A stretch of 64,000 nucleotides of DNA, from positions 3,242,868-3,306,867 of the forward strand of contig NZ_KI421509.1 in assembly GCF_000473225.1 (NCBI RefSeq). The letters run 5' to 3'. The notes under the pieces are model-generated. The model had not been told where the DNA came from. It ran no database searches and saw only the letters and a list, made by a program, of their open reading frames with translations. The translations under genes were made by a program, and so were the position numbers. The first letter of the stretch is position 1; every line of letters begins with the position of its first letter. Origin of the DNA: Sedimentitalea nanhaiensis DSM 24252 (GTDB lineage Bacteria; Pseudomonadota; Alphaproteobacteria; Rhodobacterales; Rhodobacteraceae). Shown here one piece after another: positions 17,118 through 28,249 of this stretch.

Positions 17118-18632
17118 TCACAAATCCATCAGCAACCGCCGCGGGTCTTCCAGCGCCTCTTTCACCCGCACGAGGAAGGTCACGGCCCCTTTGCCGTCGA
17201 CGATGCGGTGGTCGTAAGAGAGGGCGAGGTACATCATCGGGCGGATGACGACCTGCCCGTCAATGGCCATCGGGCGGTCCTGGATCTTGTGCATGCCGAG
17301 GATGCCGGATTGCGGCGGGTTCAGGATCGGGCTGGACATCAGCGAGCCGTAGACGCCGCCGTTGGACAGGGTGAAGGTGCCGCCCTGCATTTCCGCCATC
17401 GACAGCTTGCCGTCGCGGGCGCGCTTGCCTTTCTCGGCGATGGCCTTTTCGATGTCGGCAAAGGACATTGTGTCGACATTGCGGATCACCGGCACCACAA
17501 GGCCGGTGGGGGTGCCGGCGGCGACGCCCATGTGCACGAAGTTCTTGTAGACGATGTCGGTGCCGTCGATTTCGGCATTGACCTCGGGCACTTCGCGCAG
17601 GGCGTGGCAGCAGGCCTTGGTGAAGAAGGACATAAAGCCGAGCCGCACGCCGTGCTTCTTTTCGAACTGGTCCTTGTAGGTGCTGCGCAGGGCCATCACC
17701 TCGGTCATGTCGACCTCGTTATAGGTGGTCAGCATGGCGGCGGTGTTCTGGCTGTCCTTGAGGCGGCGCGCGATGGTCTGGCGCAGGCGGGTCATCTTGA
17801 CCCGTTCCTCGCGGGCGGCGTCATCGGCTGGCACCGGAGCTCTTGGGGCGGGGGCGGGCGCGGTCGCCGAAGGCGCCGGGGCGACCGCTGCCGAAGACAC
17901 GGCGCGGGCCACGTCCTCTTTCATGATCCGCCCGTCGCGGCCGGTTCCGGTGACTGCATCGCGTGACAGTCCGGCCTCGGCCATTGCCTTTTTAGCGCTG
18001 GGGGCATCCTCGACATCGCCGCTGTGTGTCGTCGCGGCTGGCTCGGCCTTGTCGGGACGCGGGGTGGGTTCCACGGCCCCATCGGCGGCACCGCTGATCA
18101 CGCCCAGCTTGGCGGAGGCGTCCACTGTCGAGCCTTCGGGCGCTGTGATTTCGGCCAGCACGCCGCCGGCGGGAGCGGGCACCTCGACGCTGACCTTGTC
18201 GGTCTCCAACTCGCACAGCATCTCGTCCTGGGCGACGGTATCTCCGACCTTTTTGAACCAGGTGCTGACGGTGGCTTCGGTGACGGATTCGCCCAGGGTG
18301 GGCACCATCACGTCGACCGAGGGCGACGCGTCTGCGGATTTGGCCGGTGCGGCTTCTGCGGGGGCGGCATCCGCCTGAGGGGCGGCGGCGGATGCGCCTT
18401 CGGCGATGGTGGCCAGCAGGGCGTCGACCCCGACGGTTTCTCCTTCGGCGGCGACGATTTCGCCCAGGCTGCCTGCGGCGGGGCTGGGTACTTCGACAGT
18501 CACCTTGTCGGTTTCCAGCTCGCACAGCATTTCATCGACGGCGACGCTGTCGCCCGGTTTCTTGAACCAGGTCGCGACAGTCGCCTCGGTGACGGATTCG
18601 CCCAGGGTCGGGACGCGGACTTCGGTTGTCAT
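17118..18632 (-). CDS. sucB: Dihydrolipoyllysine-residue succinyltransferase (E2 of OGDH), two lipoyl domains
   Basis: 504 aa, longer than the usual roughly 400 for SucB. Two lipoyl domains are present, residues about 1-78 and 103-178, each with the lipoylation motif ETDKV ([24 protein letters not shown]). Then come a peripheral-subunit-binding domain (about 218-250, with [15 protein letters not shown]) and the catalytic acyltransferase domain ending in [13 protein letters not shown]. It transfers succinyl groups to CoA in the 2-oxoglutarate dehydrogenase complex. It follows sucA by 6 bp. Confidence 0.95.
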   Translation of the reverse strand: MTTEVRVPTLGESVTEATVATWFKKPGDSVAVDEMLCELETDKVTVEVPSPAAGSLGEIVAAEGETVGVDALLATIAEGASAAAPQADAAPAEAAPAKSADASPSVDVMVPTLGESVTEATVSTWFKKVGDTVAQDEMLCELETDKVSVEVPAPAGGVLAEITAPEGSTVDASAKLGVISGAADGAVEPTPRPDKAEPAATTHSGDVEDAPSAKKAMAEAGLSRDAVTGTGRDGRIMKEDVARAVSSAAVAPAPSATAPAPAPRAPVPADDAAREERVKMTRLRQTIARRLKDSQNTAAMLTTYNEVDMTEVMALRSTYKDQFEKKHGVRLGFMSFFTKACCHALREVPEVNAEIDGTDIVYKNFVHMGVAAGTPTGLVVPVIRNVDTMSFADIEKAIAEKGKRARDGKLSMAEMQGGTFTLSNGGVYGSLMSSPILNPPQSGILGMHKIQDRPMAIDGQVVIRPMMYLALSYDHRIVDGKGAVTFLVRVKEALEDPRRLLMDL

Positions 18633-18638
18633 TTTCGG

Positions 18639-21599
18639 TTATCCTTCGATGGTCAGCGCGTCGTTCACGAGCGCGTCTTGTTGGGCTTTGTGTTGGCTGG
18701 CCAACCCGGTGGCGGGCGAGGCAGAGGTGGCACGACCGACATAGGCCGGGCGATTGTGCTTGGCCTTGATCCGGTTCAGGACCCATTCGATGTTGGGTTC
18801 GATAAAGGTCCAGGCCCCCTGATTCTTGGGCTCTTCCTGACACCAGACCATTTCGGCCCCCTTGAAGCGTTCCAGCTCCTTGACCAGCGAGATGGCCGGG
18901 AAGGGATAGAACTGTTCGATCCGCATCAGATAGATATTGTCGATGCCGCGGGCGTCGCGCTCTTCCAGAAGATCGTAGTAGACCTTGCCCGAACACATCA
19001 CCACGCGCTTGATCTTGTCGTCCGCGACCAGTCGGGTTTCCGAGTTGCCCTTTTGCGCGTCATCCCACAATACCCGATGAAAGCTGGAGCCGGTGGTGAA
19101 ATCGGCGGCATCGGAAATCGCCAGCTTGTGGCGCAGCAGCGATTTCGGCGTCACCAGGATCAGCGGCTTGCGGAAACTGCGGTGGATCTGTCGGCGCAGG
19201 ATGTGGAAATAGTTGGCCGGGGTGGTACAGTTGGCAACGATCCAGTTGTCCTGACCGCACATCTGCAGGAATCGCTCGAGCCGGGCGCTGGAGTGTTCCG
19301 GGCCCTGGCCTTCGTAGCCATGCGGCAGCAGGCAGACCAGACCGGACATGCGCAGCCATTTGCTTTCGCCCGAGCTGATGAACTGATCGAACATGATCTG
19401 CGCACCGTTGGCGAAATCTCCGAACTGGGCCTCCCACAGCACCAGCGCATTGGGTTCGGCCAGCGAATAGCCATACTCGAACCCCAGCACCGCGTATTCC
19501 GACAACATCGAGTCGATCACGTCGTAATGTGACTGGCCTTGACGCACGTTGTTCAGCGGATAATAGCGTTCTTCGGTGTCCTGATCGATCAGCGCGGAAT
19601 GGCGCTGGCTAAAGGTGCCGCGGGCCGCGTCCTGCCCGGACAGGCGCACAGGATAGCCCTCGGTCAGCAGCGAGCCAAAGGCCAACGCCTCGCCAGTGGC
19701 CCAGTCGAACCCCTTGCCGGTGTCGAACATTTCCTTTTTGGCCGCCAGCAGGCGGGTCACCGTGCGGTGCAGAGGGAACCCTTCCGGCGCGCGGGTCAGG
19801 GCGGTCCCGACCTCGGCAAAGGTCTTCTTGCTGATGGCGGTCTTGCCGCGCACATATTCCTCTTTGTTCTTGTCCAGATGCGACCAGCGCCCGTCCAGCC
19901 AGTCGGCCTTGTTGGGTTTATAGTCCTTTCCGGCCTCGAACTCTTCGTTCAGATGCGCCTGAAACGCCGCCTTCATGTCCTCGATCTCGCCCTCGGGGAT
20001 CAGCCCGTCCTTGACCAGCCGTTCGGTGTACAGCGACAGCGTGGTCTTGTGGGTCTTGATCCGCTTGTACATGATCGGGTTGGTGAACATGGGCTCGTCG
20101 CCCTCGTTGTGACCGAAGCGACGATAGCAGAAGATGTCGATCACCACGTCCTTGCTGAACTTCTGGCGGAATTCCGTGGCGACCTTGGCGGCATGCACCA
20201 CCGCCTCGGGGTCGTCGCCGTTGACGTGGAAGATCGGGGCCTCGACCATCAGCGCGATATCCGTGGGATAGGGCGAGCTGCGGCTGAAATGCGGCGCGGT
20301 GGTGAACCCGATCTGGTTGTTGACCACGACATGCATGGTGCCGCCGGTCCGGTGGCCGCGAATACCAGACAGCTGGAAACACTCGGCGACCACGCCCTGT
20401 CCGGCAAAGGCGGCGTCGCCATGCAGCAGAATCGGCAGAACGCTGGTGCGGTCCTTGTCGTTGTTCTGGTCCTGCTTGGCGCGGGCCTTGCCCAGAACCA
20501 CGGGGTTCACCGCTTCGAGGTGGCTGGGGTTGGCGGTCAGCGACAGGTGTACCGAATTGTCGTCGAACTCGCGGTCCGAACTGGCGCCAAGATGGTATTT
20601 TACGTCGCCCGATCCGTCGACATCCTCGGGCTTGAAGCTGCCGCCCTGGAATTCGTTGAAGATGGCGCGATAGGGTTTCTGCAGCACATTGGCCAGAACC
20701 GACAGGCGGCCCCGGTGCGGCATGCCGATGATGATGTCCTTGACCCCCAGCGCACCGCCGCGCTTGATGATCTGCTCCATCGCCGGGATCAGCGACTCGC
20801 CGCCGTCCAGACCGAACCGCTTGGTGCCCATGTATTTGACATGCAGGAACTTCTCAAAGCCTTCGGCCTCGACCATCTTGTTCAGGATCGCCTTGCGCCC
20901 CTCGCGGGTGAACTGGATTTCCTTGCCAAACCCTTCGATCCGTTCCTTGAGCCAGCCGGCTTCTTCGGGGTTGGAAATATGCATGTATTGCAGCGCGAAT
21001 GTGCCGCAATAGGTACGTTTCACGATCTCGACGATCTGGCGCATCGACGCGATTTGCAGGCCCAGCACGTTGTCGATGAACACCGGACGATCCATGTCGC
21101 CTTCGGAAAACCCATAGGTCTTGGGGTCCAGCTCCGGGTGTACGGACTGATCGCGCATGCCCAGCGGGTCGAGTTCGGCCACCAGATGGCCGCGGATGCG
21201 ATAGGCCCGGATCAGCATCAGGGCGCGGATCGAATCCAGCACCGCACGCTTGATCTGCTCGTCAGAGACCTTGATCCCGGCGGCACTGGCCTTGTCGGCG
21301 ATCTTTCGGCCCGCGGCCTTGGCCTCGACAGCGGGTTCCGGCCATTCACCGGTCAGCGCATTGGTCAGATCGTCATGCGGGACCGGCGGCCAGTCGCGGC
21401 GCGCCCAGCTGGGGCCGTTGGCGTCGGCTTTTACATCCAGCTCCGCATCGCCCAACTGGTTGAAGAACTCGGCCCAGGCGGCATCGACCGCGTTGGGATC
21501 GTTGGCGAACTGGGCATAGAGCTGCTCCAGATATTCCGCATTGTGTCCCTGCATAAAGCTTGAGGCATGGAACTGGTCATTGGGGATTTGTTCGGTCAA
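18639..21599 (-). CDS. sucA: 2-oxoglutarate dehydrogenase E1
   Basis: A 986-aa thiamine diphosphate-dependent subunit that decarboxylates 2-oxoglutarate and succinylates the E2 lipoyl group. Visible are the N-terminal E2-binding region (FMQGHNAEYLEQLYAQF), the His of GMPHRGRLSVLANV, the ThDP motif GDAAFAGQGVVAE, and the C-terminal GYEGQGPEHSSARLERFL and EEPKNQGAW segments. The ATG overlaps the DUF805 stop by 4 bp. This is the largest gene in the suc operon. Confidence 0.97.
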   Translation of the reverse strand: MTEQIPNDQFHASSFMQGHNAEYLEQLYAQFANDPNAVDAAWAEFFNQLGDAELDVKADANGPSWARRDWPPVPHDDLTNALTGEWPEPAVEAKAAGRKIADKASAAGIKVSDEQIKRAVLDSIRALMLIRAYRIRGHLVAELDPLGMRDQSVHPELDPKTYGFSEGDMDRPVFIDNVLGLQIASMRQIVEIVKRTYCGTFALQYMHISNPEEAGWLKERIEGFGKEIQFTREGRKAILNKMVEAEGFEKFLHVKYMGTKRFGLDGGESLIPAMEQIIKRGGALGVKDIIIGMPHRGRLSVLANVLQKPYRAIFNEFQGGSFKPEDVDGSGDVKYHLGASSDREFDDNSVHLSLTANPSHLEAVNPVVLGKARAKQDQNNDKDRTSVLPILLHGDAAFAGQGVVAECFQLSGIRGHRTGGTMHVVVNNQIGFTTAPHFSRSSPYPTDIALMVEAPIFHVNGDDPEAVVHAAKVATEFRQKFSKDVVIDIFCYRRFGHNEGDEPMFTNPIMYKRIKTHKTTLSLYTERLVKDGLIPEGEIEDMKAAFQAHLNEEFEAGKDYKPNKADWLDGRWSHLDKNKEEYVRGKTAISKKTFAEVGTALTRAPEGFPLHRTVTRLLAAKKEMFDTGKGFDWATGEALAFGSLLTEGYPVRLSGQDAARGTFSQRHSALIDQDTEERYYPLNNVRQGQSHYDVIDSMLSEYAVLGFEYGYSLAEPNALVLWEAQFGDFANGAQIMFDQFISSGESKWLRMSGLVCLLPHGYEGQGPEHSSARLERFLQMCGQDNWIVANCTTPANYFHILRRQIHRSFRKPLILVTPKSLLRHKLAISDAADFTTGSSFHRVLWDDAQKGNSETRLVADDKIKRVVMCSGKVYYDLLEERDARGIDNIYLMRIEQFYPFPAISLVKELERFKGAEMVWCQEEPKNQGAWTFIEPNIEWVLNRIKAKHNRPAYVGRATSASPATGLASQHKAQQDALVNDALTIEG

Positions 21600-22135
21600 G
21601 GGATTACCTCATGTGGGTTGGGACCGTATCGGTTTGCGCCGGGCTGGCTGGGGCGGGTCAGCCACCACAGCACGATCAAGGGCGAGACAAGCAGGACGAT
21701 CAGCGTCGGGATCAGGATCAGCAGGGTTGCGTCGGTCAGCAGGCGGTCCATCGTGCCGCCGTGGAAATGGCTGGCCGCGCCGATGCCCAGGATCAGCACC
21801 GCGAACGCGCCCGCCGCCAGCAAGGTCGGCAGCAAAACGTACCAGCCGCTGCGCCCGGTATCGTGCATCCGCCGCCAGGCGACCGCGAGTTGGGGCAAGA
21901 ACAGGACCAGCGCCGCCAGCCCCTGAACCGGGCCGTCGCTGATGGCGGTGGTCGTGCTGGACGTTTCGGTTTCCAGCGTGGTGATGGAGGTGAAAAACAG
22001 CCAGTCGATCAGCCCGGCGGCAATGCTCACGATCAACGTGAACAGAAAGAAATACCAATATTCAGGGCGAGAGGCCCGCCCTGAAAAGGTGACGTATCTG
22101 GCGAAACACGCCTTTATGGATTCGCCAAAGCCCAT
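21596..22135 (-). CDS. DUF805 membrane protein
   Basis: A 179-aa membrane protein with an N-terminal FSGRASRPEYWYFFLF signature and the central WRRMHDTGRSGWYVLLP motif, both diagnostic of DUF805. Four hydrophobic segments are apparent. Function unknown. It lies between sucD (3-bp gap) and sucA (4-bp overlap), so it is co-transcribed with the TCA genes. Confidence 0.88.
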   Translation of the reverse strand: MGFGESIKACFARYVTFSGRASRPEYWYFFLFTLIVSIAAGLIDWLFFTSITTLETETSSTTTAISDGPVQGLAALVLFLPQLAVAWRRMHDTGRSGWYVLLPTLLAAGAFAVLILGIGAASHFHGGTMDRLLTDATLLILIPTLIVLLVSPLIVLWWLTRPSQPGANRYGPNPHEVIP

Positions 22136-22138
22136 GGC

Positions 22139-23020
22139 TTAGCCGATCGCTTCCAGCACCGCTTCGCCCAGCCCTGCGGGGCTTTCGGCGACGACGATCC
22201 CGGCGGCCTTCATCGCCTCGATCTTGTCTTCGGCACCGCCTTTGCCACCGGCAACAATGGCCCCCGCGTGGCCCATGCGGCGGCCCGGAGGCGCGGTGCG
22301 TCCGGCGATGAACCCGGCGGTCGGCTTCCAGCGGCCTTTCTTTTTCTCGTCGGCCAGAAACTGCGCCGCCTCTTCCTCGGCGGAGCCACCGATCTCGCCG
22401 ATCATGATGATGCTATGGGTCTCGTCATCCGCCAGGAACCATTCCAGCACGTCGATATGCTCGGTGCCCTTGATCGGGTCGCCGCCGATGCCGACGCAGG
22501 TGGACTGGCCCAGACCGACATCGGTGGTCTGCTTGACCGCCTCATAGGTCAGGGTGCCCGAGCGGCTGACCACGCCGCAGGAGCCGCGCTTGTGGATGTG
22601 GCCGGGCATGATGCCGATCTTGCAGGCGTCGGGGGTGATGACACCGGGGCAGTTGGGCCCGATCAGGCGGCTGCTGGAGCCTTCGAGCGCGCGTTTGACC
22701 CGCATCATGTCCAGCACCGGGATGCCCTCGGTGATGGCCACGATGACTTCCATCTCTGCGTCGATCGCCTCGAGGATGCTGTCGGCGGCAAAGGGCGGCG
22801 GCACGTAGATCACCGTGGCGTTGGCCTCGGTTTTCGCCTTGGCCTCGTGGACCGAATTGAACACCGGCAGGCCGATATGGGTCATCCCGCCCTTGCCGGG
22901 GGTCACGCCGCCAACCATCTTGGTGCCATAGGCGATTGCCTGTTCGGAGTGAAATGTGCCCTGGCTGCCGGTCAGGCCCTGACAGATGACTTTGGTGTTT
23001 TCGTCGATGAGGACTGCCAT
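22139..23020 (-). CDS. sucD: Succinyl-CoA ligase, alpha subunit
   Basis: A 293-aa subunit with the CoA-binding Rossmann region ([20 protein letters not shown]) and the phosphohistidine segment [13 protein letters not shown] near residue 250. With SucC it interconverts succinyl-CoA and succinate with NTP formation. The sucC-sucD pair is normally contiguous; here a 108-aa gene sits between them. AAGGAGCC precedes the ATG. Confidence 0.96.
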   Translation of the reverse strand: MAVLIDENTKVICQGLTGSQGTFHSEQAIAYGTKMVGGVTPGKGGMTHIGLPVFNSVHEAKAKTEANATVIYVPPPFAADSILEAIDAEMEVIVAITEGIPVLDMMRVKRALEGSSSRLIGPNCPGVITPDACKIGIMPGHIHKRGSCGVVSRSGTLTYEAVKQTTDVGLGQSTCVGIGGDPIKGTEHIDVLEWFLADDETHSIIMIGEIGGSAEEEAAQFLADEKKKGRWKPTAGFIAGRTAPPGRRMGHAGAIVAGGKGGAEDKIEAMKAAGIVVAESPAGLGEAVLEAIG

Positions 23021-23032
23021 GGTTTTGGCTCC

Positions 23033-23359
23033 TTATTTGATTACGGTTGCCCGGAATTGGCGCGGTTCGAGTCTTTCAAAGAAAACTCGCGAACCGTCTT
23101 TAGCGCCTCCAAGCTTGTAGAATTTTGCAACTGCACTCTGTTCGCGGATGCGAAGAATGTTTTTTTCAGAGGCGATGTCGGTCTCAATGAGGCCGACACC
23201 GTCCAAGTCGATCTGAACCGGATTGCCGCTATTCGACTTGCTTGAGCCGCCGAAACAGTCCGCAGGAAATAGTTCTTTCACATAGGTTATCGGAATGTGG
23301 TTGTTATCCACATTCCCCCCCGTGATCCGGATAGCTTTTCCTTCGATCGGAGACGCCAT
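23033..23359 (-). CDS. Single-domain protein inserted between sucC and sucD, B3/EcoRII-N-like pattern
   Basis: A 108-aa protein, 2 bp after sucC and 12 bp before sucD, with noticeably lower GC than both. Residues 22-105 read as a compact all-beta domain: [17 protein letters not shown], an acidic strand (QIDLDG), [27 protein letters not shown] and RQFRATVI. The order FP-D--GGS / TDI / R-R--V-KF / GD-V-(I/F)E-L-PY-YRV is what I remember for stand-alone proteins related to the plant-B3/EcoRII N-terminal DNA-recognition fold. That assignment is an inference from memory. No catalytic motif is visible. Confidence 0.6.
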   Translation of the reverse strand: MASPIEGKAIRITGGNVDNNHIPITYVKELFPADCFGGSSKSNSGNPVQIDLDGVGLIETDIASEKNILRIREQSAVAKFYKLGGAKDGSRVFFERLEPRQFRATVIK

Positions 23360-23361
23360 GT

Positions 23362-24555
23362 TCAGCCCTTCACCGCCTTGACGATCTTCTGGGCGCCGTC
23401 CTTGAGGTTGTCTGCCGCAATCACGTCCAGACCGCTTTCGTTGATGATTTTCTTGCCCTCTTCGACGTTGGTGCCTTCCAGGCGCACCACCAGCGGCACT
23501 TTCAGGCCGACCTCTTTTACCGCGGCAACCACGCCCTCGGCGATCACGTCACAGCGCATGATACCGCCGAAGATGTTGACGAGAATGCCTTTGACCTGCG
23601 GGTCCGAGGTGATGATCTTGAACGCCTCGGTGACCTTTTCCTTGGTCGCGCCGCCGCCCACATCCAGAAAGTTGGCCGGTTCCGCACCGTAGAGCTTGAT
23701 GATGTCCATCGTCGCCATCGCCAGGCCCGCGCCGTTGACCATGCAGCCGATCTCGCCGTCCAGAGCGATATAGTTCAGATCGAACTTGGACGCTTCCAGC
23801 TCCTTGGGGTCTTCTTCGGTGGTGTCGCGCAACTCGGCGATGTCGGCATGACGATAGACCGCGTTGCCGTCAAAGCCCATCTTGGCGTCCAGGCATTTCA
23901 GATCGCCTGTGTCGCTGACGATCAGCGGGTTGATTTCCAGCATCTCCATGTCCTTTTCGATGAACATGCGATACAGCGTGCCCATCAGCGCGACGCATTG
24001 TTTGACCTGCTTGCCGCTCAGCCCCAGGTTAAAGGCGATGCGGCGGCCATGGAAGGGCTGATAGCCGGTGGCCGGATCGACGGAAAACGACAGGATCTTT
24101 TCCGGGGTACTGGCGGCAACCTCTTCGATGTCCATGCCGCCCTCGGTCGAGCAGACAAAGCTGACGCGGCTGGTCTGACGATCCACCAGAAGCGCCAGAT
24201 ACATCTCGGTCTGAATGCCGCTGCCGTCCTCGATATAGATGCGGTTGACCTGCTTGCCGACCGGGCCGGTCTGGTGCGTCACCAGGGTGCGGCCCAGCAT
24301 CTTTTTGGCTTCTTCGGCGGCTTCCTCCACCGATTTGGTCAGGCGTACACCGCCCTTTTCACCGGCATCGGCCTCCTTGAACGACCCCTTGCCGCGTCCA
24401 CCGGCGTGGATCTGAGCCTTGACCACCCACAGCGGGCCGTCCATTTCGCCGGCCGCTGTCTTAGCTTCCTCGGCGCGAAGTACGACGCGCCCATCGGACA
24501 CCGGCGCGCCATAACTGCGAAGAAGGGCCTTGGCCTGATATTCGTGGATGTTCAT
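23362..24555 (-). CDS. sucC: Succinyl-CoA ligase, beta subunit
   Basis: A 397-aa ATP-grasp subunit. [12 protein letters not shown] at the start, [15 protein letters not shown] in the nucleotide region, [18 protein letters not shown] and [17 protein letters not shown] towards the C terminus. ATG 24555 is used because the family begins with MNIHEYQ; an eight-residue upstream extension is discounted. First gene of the suc operon, with a long leader that carries a tandem palindrome at 24664-24694. Confidence 0.96.
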   Translation of the reverse strand: MNIHEYQAKALLRSYGAPVSDGRVVLRAEEAKTAAGEMDGPLWVVKAQIHAGGRGKGSFKEADAGEKGGVRLTKSVEEAAEEAKKMLGRTLVTHQTGPVGKQVNRIYIEDGSGIQTEMYLALLVDRQTSRVSFVCSTEGGMDIEEVAASTPEKILSFSVDPATGYQPFHGRRIAFNLGLSGKQVKQCVALMGTLYRMFIEKDMEMLEINPLIVSDTGDLKCLDAKMGFDGNAVYRHADIAELRDTTEEDPKELEASKFDLNYIALDGEIGCMVNGAGLAMATMDIIKLYGAEPANFLDVGGGATKEKVTEAFKIITSDPQVKGILVNIFGGIMRCDVIAEGVVAAVKEVGLKVPLVVRLEGTNVEEGKKIINESGLDVIAADNLKDGAQKIVKAVKG

Positions 24556-24663
24556 GGAATCTGTCCCGTTTGGCTGCAATTGAAGGCGGTATACGCGCGC
24601 TTATGACGTGCAGTTAAACGAAATTTTGACGCAGGGGCAGGAATTGGCGAAAAAAGCGACATA

Positions 24664-24694
24664 TGTGATCACGTGGGAAAAACGCGTGATCACA
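24664..24694. promoter_or_regulatory. Tandem GTGATCAC operator upstream of sucC
   Basis: TGTGATCACG (24664-24673) and CGTGATCACA (24685-24694) each contain the perfect 8-bp palindrome GTGATCAC and are mirror images of each other. Their centres are exactly 21 bp apart (two helical turns). The nearer one is about 114 bp upstream of the sucC start. The same pair with the same spacing precedes sdhC (30848-30880). Confidence 0.7.
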
Positions 24695-24754
24695 AATATT
24701 GCCGGAGGGGTCAGGCTTGCCCGCCGGGACCTTGTGTTTCGAATCGCCAGGGCA

Positions 24755-24790
24755 CAAAAAAACGCCGCCCGGTCCAGGGCGGCGTTCCTT
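24755..24790 (-). terminator. Intrinsic terminator of mdh
   Basis: A perfect 10-bp inverted repeat (AACGCCGCCC 24761-24770 and GGGCGGCGTT 24777-24786, 6-nt loop) has AAAAAAA to its left, read as a U tract on the minus strand. It separates mdh from the suc operon. Confidence 0.9.
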
Positions 24791-24810
24791 TAGGGCAACG
24801 TTGGAACCGA

Positions 24811-26181
<1,371 letters not shown>

Positions 26182-26499
26182 TCAGGCGTCGTTGCCCTTA
26201 GGCGGCAGCGCCTCGGCCAATTGCTCGAACGACTGACCCGACGCCACCAGACAGGTCAAACCGTTCGGAGTGGTGACCGTGATCGTCCAGGACCCGGTAT
26301 CATCGGAGGCAAACACCTCGACCACCGTGCCCTGAGCGCCCAACCCGATGCTTTGGCGAGTTTCGCCGTATCCCGTGGCCAGGCGTTCGACCACCGTATC
26401 GCGCGGGGCGCAGTTGCGAGATTGCTGGGCCGCGACCTGCTGCGCCGCCAGAACCATCACACCCAGCCCGATCGTCATGTTCAAAATTGTCTTCTTCAT
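26182..26499 (-). CDS. Small exported hypothetical protein
   Basis: A 105-aa protein with a clear signal peptide (MKKTILNMTIGLGVMVLAAQQVAA) and a short mature domain containing two cysteines (NCAPRDTV, TCLVASG) that could form a disulfide. The mature part has an SH3-like feel (TGYGETRQSIGLGAQGTVVE, GSWTITVT). No named family recognised. It is preceded by AAAGGGTAAAACCC. Monocistronic, divergent from mcl2. Confidence 0.75.
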   Translation of the reverse strand: MKKTILNMTIGLGVMVLAAQQVAAQQSRNCAPRDTVVERLATGYGETRQSIGLGAQGTVVEVFASDDTGSWTITVTTPNGLTCLVASGQSFEQLAEALPPKGNDA

Positions 26500-26810
26500 G
26501 GGTTTTACCCTTTCCCCTGAGGCCTGCCTGTCCGGTTAGGCCCGCCGGTTGCCCGGTGCGCCGGGCCGGCACGCCCAGTGTTGGTCCGCTGTCCGCCCCG
26601 CTGCCCGATGGATCGGTGGCCTCACCGAAACGGTCTGTCGTGATCGAAGCTGACGCCAAAACACTGCCAAATGAGTGCTGAAAAGTGGTTAATGGCCCGT
26701 GCGGTGCGACGGGATCCGCGATCAAAATGCTGCGTCGCGGCGATTTGCGCTTGATCTTTTACATCAAAAATGCCCTCTTCCGCGCAACAAAATGACTTTT
26801 GGAGAGACTC
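26500..26810. other. 311-bp divergent intergenic region before mcl2
   Basis: It holds a 6-bp hairpin GCCCGG-TGCG-CCGGGC (26551-26566) and the inverted repeat TTGAT-N7-ATCAA (26751-26767). The last 60 bases are AT-richer, as expected for the mcl2 promoter, but no clear -35/-10 pair can be assigned. No gene seen. Confidence 0.45.
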
Positions 26811-27668
26811 ATGGTGACCATCGCCAGCCCGTACCGATCCGTCCTTTATATTCCGGCCTCCAAATCGCGGGCGCTGGACAAGGCGCGGTCCCTGCCGGTG
26901 GATGCGATCATCTTTGATCTCGAAGACGCCGTCACCGCCGAGGAAAAGCCCAACGCGCGGGCCCTGCTGGCGGAAACCCTGGCTCAGGGCGGCTATGGCA
27001 ACCGCACGCGGCTGGTGCGGATCAACGGGCTGGACACGCAATGGGGCCAAGCGGACGCCGAGGCCGCGCGTGACATGGATGCCGATGCAATCCTGCTGCC
27101 CAAGGTCGGCAGCCCGGCGGATGTGGATGCGCTGGCGGCGATCACCGGAGACAAACCGATCTGGGCGATGCTGGAAACGCCGCAGGGGATGCTGAACGCC
27201 CACGCCATCGCGTCGCACCCGTTGATGGCCGGCTTTGTCATGGGCACCAACGATCTGGCCAAGGAGCTGAACGCTCGCTTTCGCACCGACCGCGCCCCGC
27301 TGATGACGTCGCTGGGCCTGTGCCTGCTGGCCGCCAAGGCCGAGGGCGTCATCATCATCGACGGGGTCTATAATGCGTTCAAGGACGACGCAGGGCTGGA
27401 GCAAGAGTGCATTCAGGGCCGCGATATGGGCTTTGACGGCAAATCGCTGATCCATCCAGCGCAGGTTGAAATCGCCAACAGCGCCTTTGCACCTTCCCCC
27501 GAAGAAGTCGAACTGGCCCGTCGTCAGATCGCTGCGTTTGAGGAAACCGAAGCGCAAGGGCAGGGAGTCGCCGTGGTCGATGGGCGCATCGTGGAAAACC
27601 TTCACGTTGCAACTGCCCGCGAATTGCTGGCAAAAGCAGAAATGATAGAGGCTTTGCAAGCGGGGTAG
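26811..27668 (+). CDS. mcl2: CitE-like CoA ester hydrolase, likely (3S)-malyl-CoA thioesterase
   Basis: A 285-aa HpcH/HpaI aldolase-superfamily protein: RSVLYIPASKSRALDKA, IIFDLEDAV, LPKVGSPADV, WAMLETPQG, MGTNDLAKEL and DGKSLIHPAQ. It resembles the shorter Mcl2 type of Rhodobacter, which hydrolyses (3S)-malyl-CoA to malate in the ethylmalonyl-CoA pathway, rather than the longer Mcl1 lyase. Substrate choice is an inference supported by mch three genes downstream. ATG 26811 follows GGAGAG. Confidence 0.85.
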   Translation: MVTIASPYRSVLYIPASKSRALDKARSLPVDAIIFDLEDAVTAEEKPNARALLAETLAQGGYGNRTRLVRINGLDTQWGQADAEAARDMDADAILLPKVGSPADVDALAAITGDKPIWAMLETPQGMLNAHAIASHPLMAGFVMGTNDLAKELNARFRTDRAPLMTSLGLCLLAAKAEGVIIIDGVYNAFKDDAGLEQECIQGRDMGFDGKSLIHPAQVEIANSAFAPSPEEVELARRQIAAFEETEAQGQGVAVVDGRIVENLHVATARELLAKAEMIEALQAG

Positions 27669-27674
27669 TCCGAG

Positions 27675-28229
27675 ATGGGCTGGGTTCTTCTGATACTGGG
27701 GGTCGCCCTGTGGTGGGCGGCGCATTTTTTCAAACGCCTGATGCCTGCGCGCCGCGCGGCGATGGGCAATGCGGGCAAGGGCATCGTTGCCCTGGCCATT
27801 GTCGCGTCCATCGTCCTGATGGTTATCGGCTTTCGCGCCACGCCCTATGTCGCGGTCTGGACGCCGCCGTCCTTCATGGTTCACGTGAATAACCTGCTGG
27901 TGCTGATCGCCATCTGGATGATGAGTCCGGCCGGTCAAAAGGGGCTGATCCTGAACAAGGTCCGCCATCCGATGCTGATGGGGTTCCGGGCCTGGGCGAT
28001 GGCGCATCTGCTGGTCAACGGCGATCTGGCTTCGATCCTCCTGTTTGGCGGCCTGCTGGTCTGGGGCATGCTTGAGGTCGTGGTCATCAACCGGGCCGAG
28101 CCCGAGTGGGCACCGGGCGAGCCGGGAACCTTGGCCAAGGATGCCATGTTCATGGCGGCATCCATCGTGTTGCTGGCGGTGATCGGCTATATTCACGGCT
28201 GGCTGGGCTACTGGCCCTTCCCCGGTTAA
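27675..28229 (+). CDS. NnrU family membrane protein
   Basis: A 184-aa integral membrane protein with about five hydrophobic segments. Motifs typical of NnrU/isoprenoid-modifying-like proteins are HFFKRLMPARRAA and NKVRHPMLMGFRAWAMAHLLVNGD. The family was named from denitrification clusters, but its members have varied roles and nothing here points to nitrogen oxides. It begins 6 bp after mcl2, within the EMC gene set. Confidence 0.85.
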   Translation: MGWVLLILGVALWWAAHFFKRLMPARRAAMGNAGKGIVALAIVASIVLMVIGFRATPYVAVWTPPSFMVHVNNLLVLIAIWMMSPAGQKGLILNKVRHPMLMGFRAWAMAHLLVNGDLASILLFGGLLVWGMLEVVVINRAEPEWAPGEPGTLAKDAMFMAASIVLLAVIGYIHGWLGYWPFPG

Positions 28230-28249
28230 GGGCAGAACAGGATCCTTAC

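Noticed and set aside
19539-21563. 674-aa open frame antisense to sucA
   Set aside because: Shadow of the conserved sucA frame in GC-rich DNA; His/Val/Gly-rich composition without any domain.
24664-24694. CRP/FNR-type TGTGA...TCACA site
   Set aside because: The half-sites abut without the 6-bp spacer required by CRP; the 21-bp paired compact palindrome fits better with another regulator class.
26751-26767. TTGAT...ATCAA resembling an FNR/FnrL site before mcl2
   Set aside because: Spacer is 7 nt; FNR-type sites need 4.
27675-28229. Denitrification locus suggested by the NnrU-like gene
   Set aside because: No nir, nor or nnrR-type genes nearby; the family is broader than its name.
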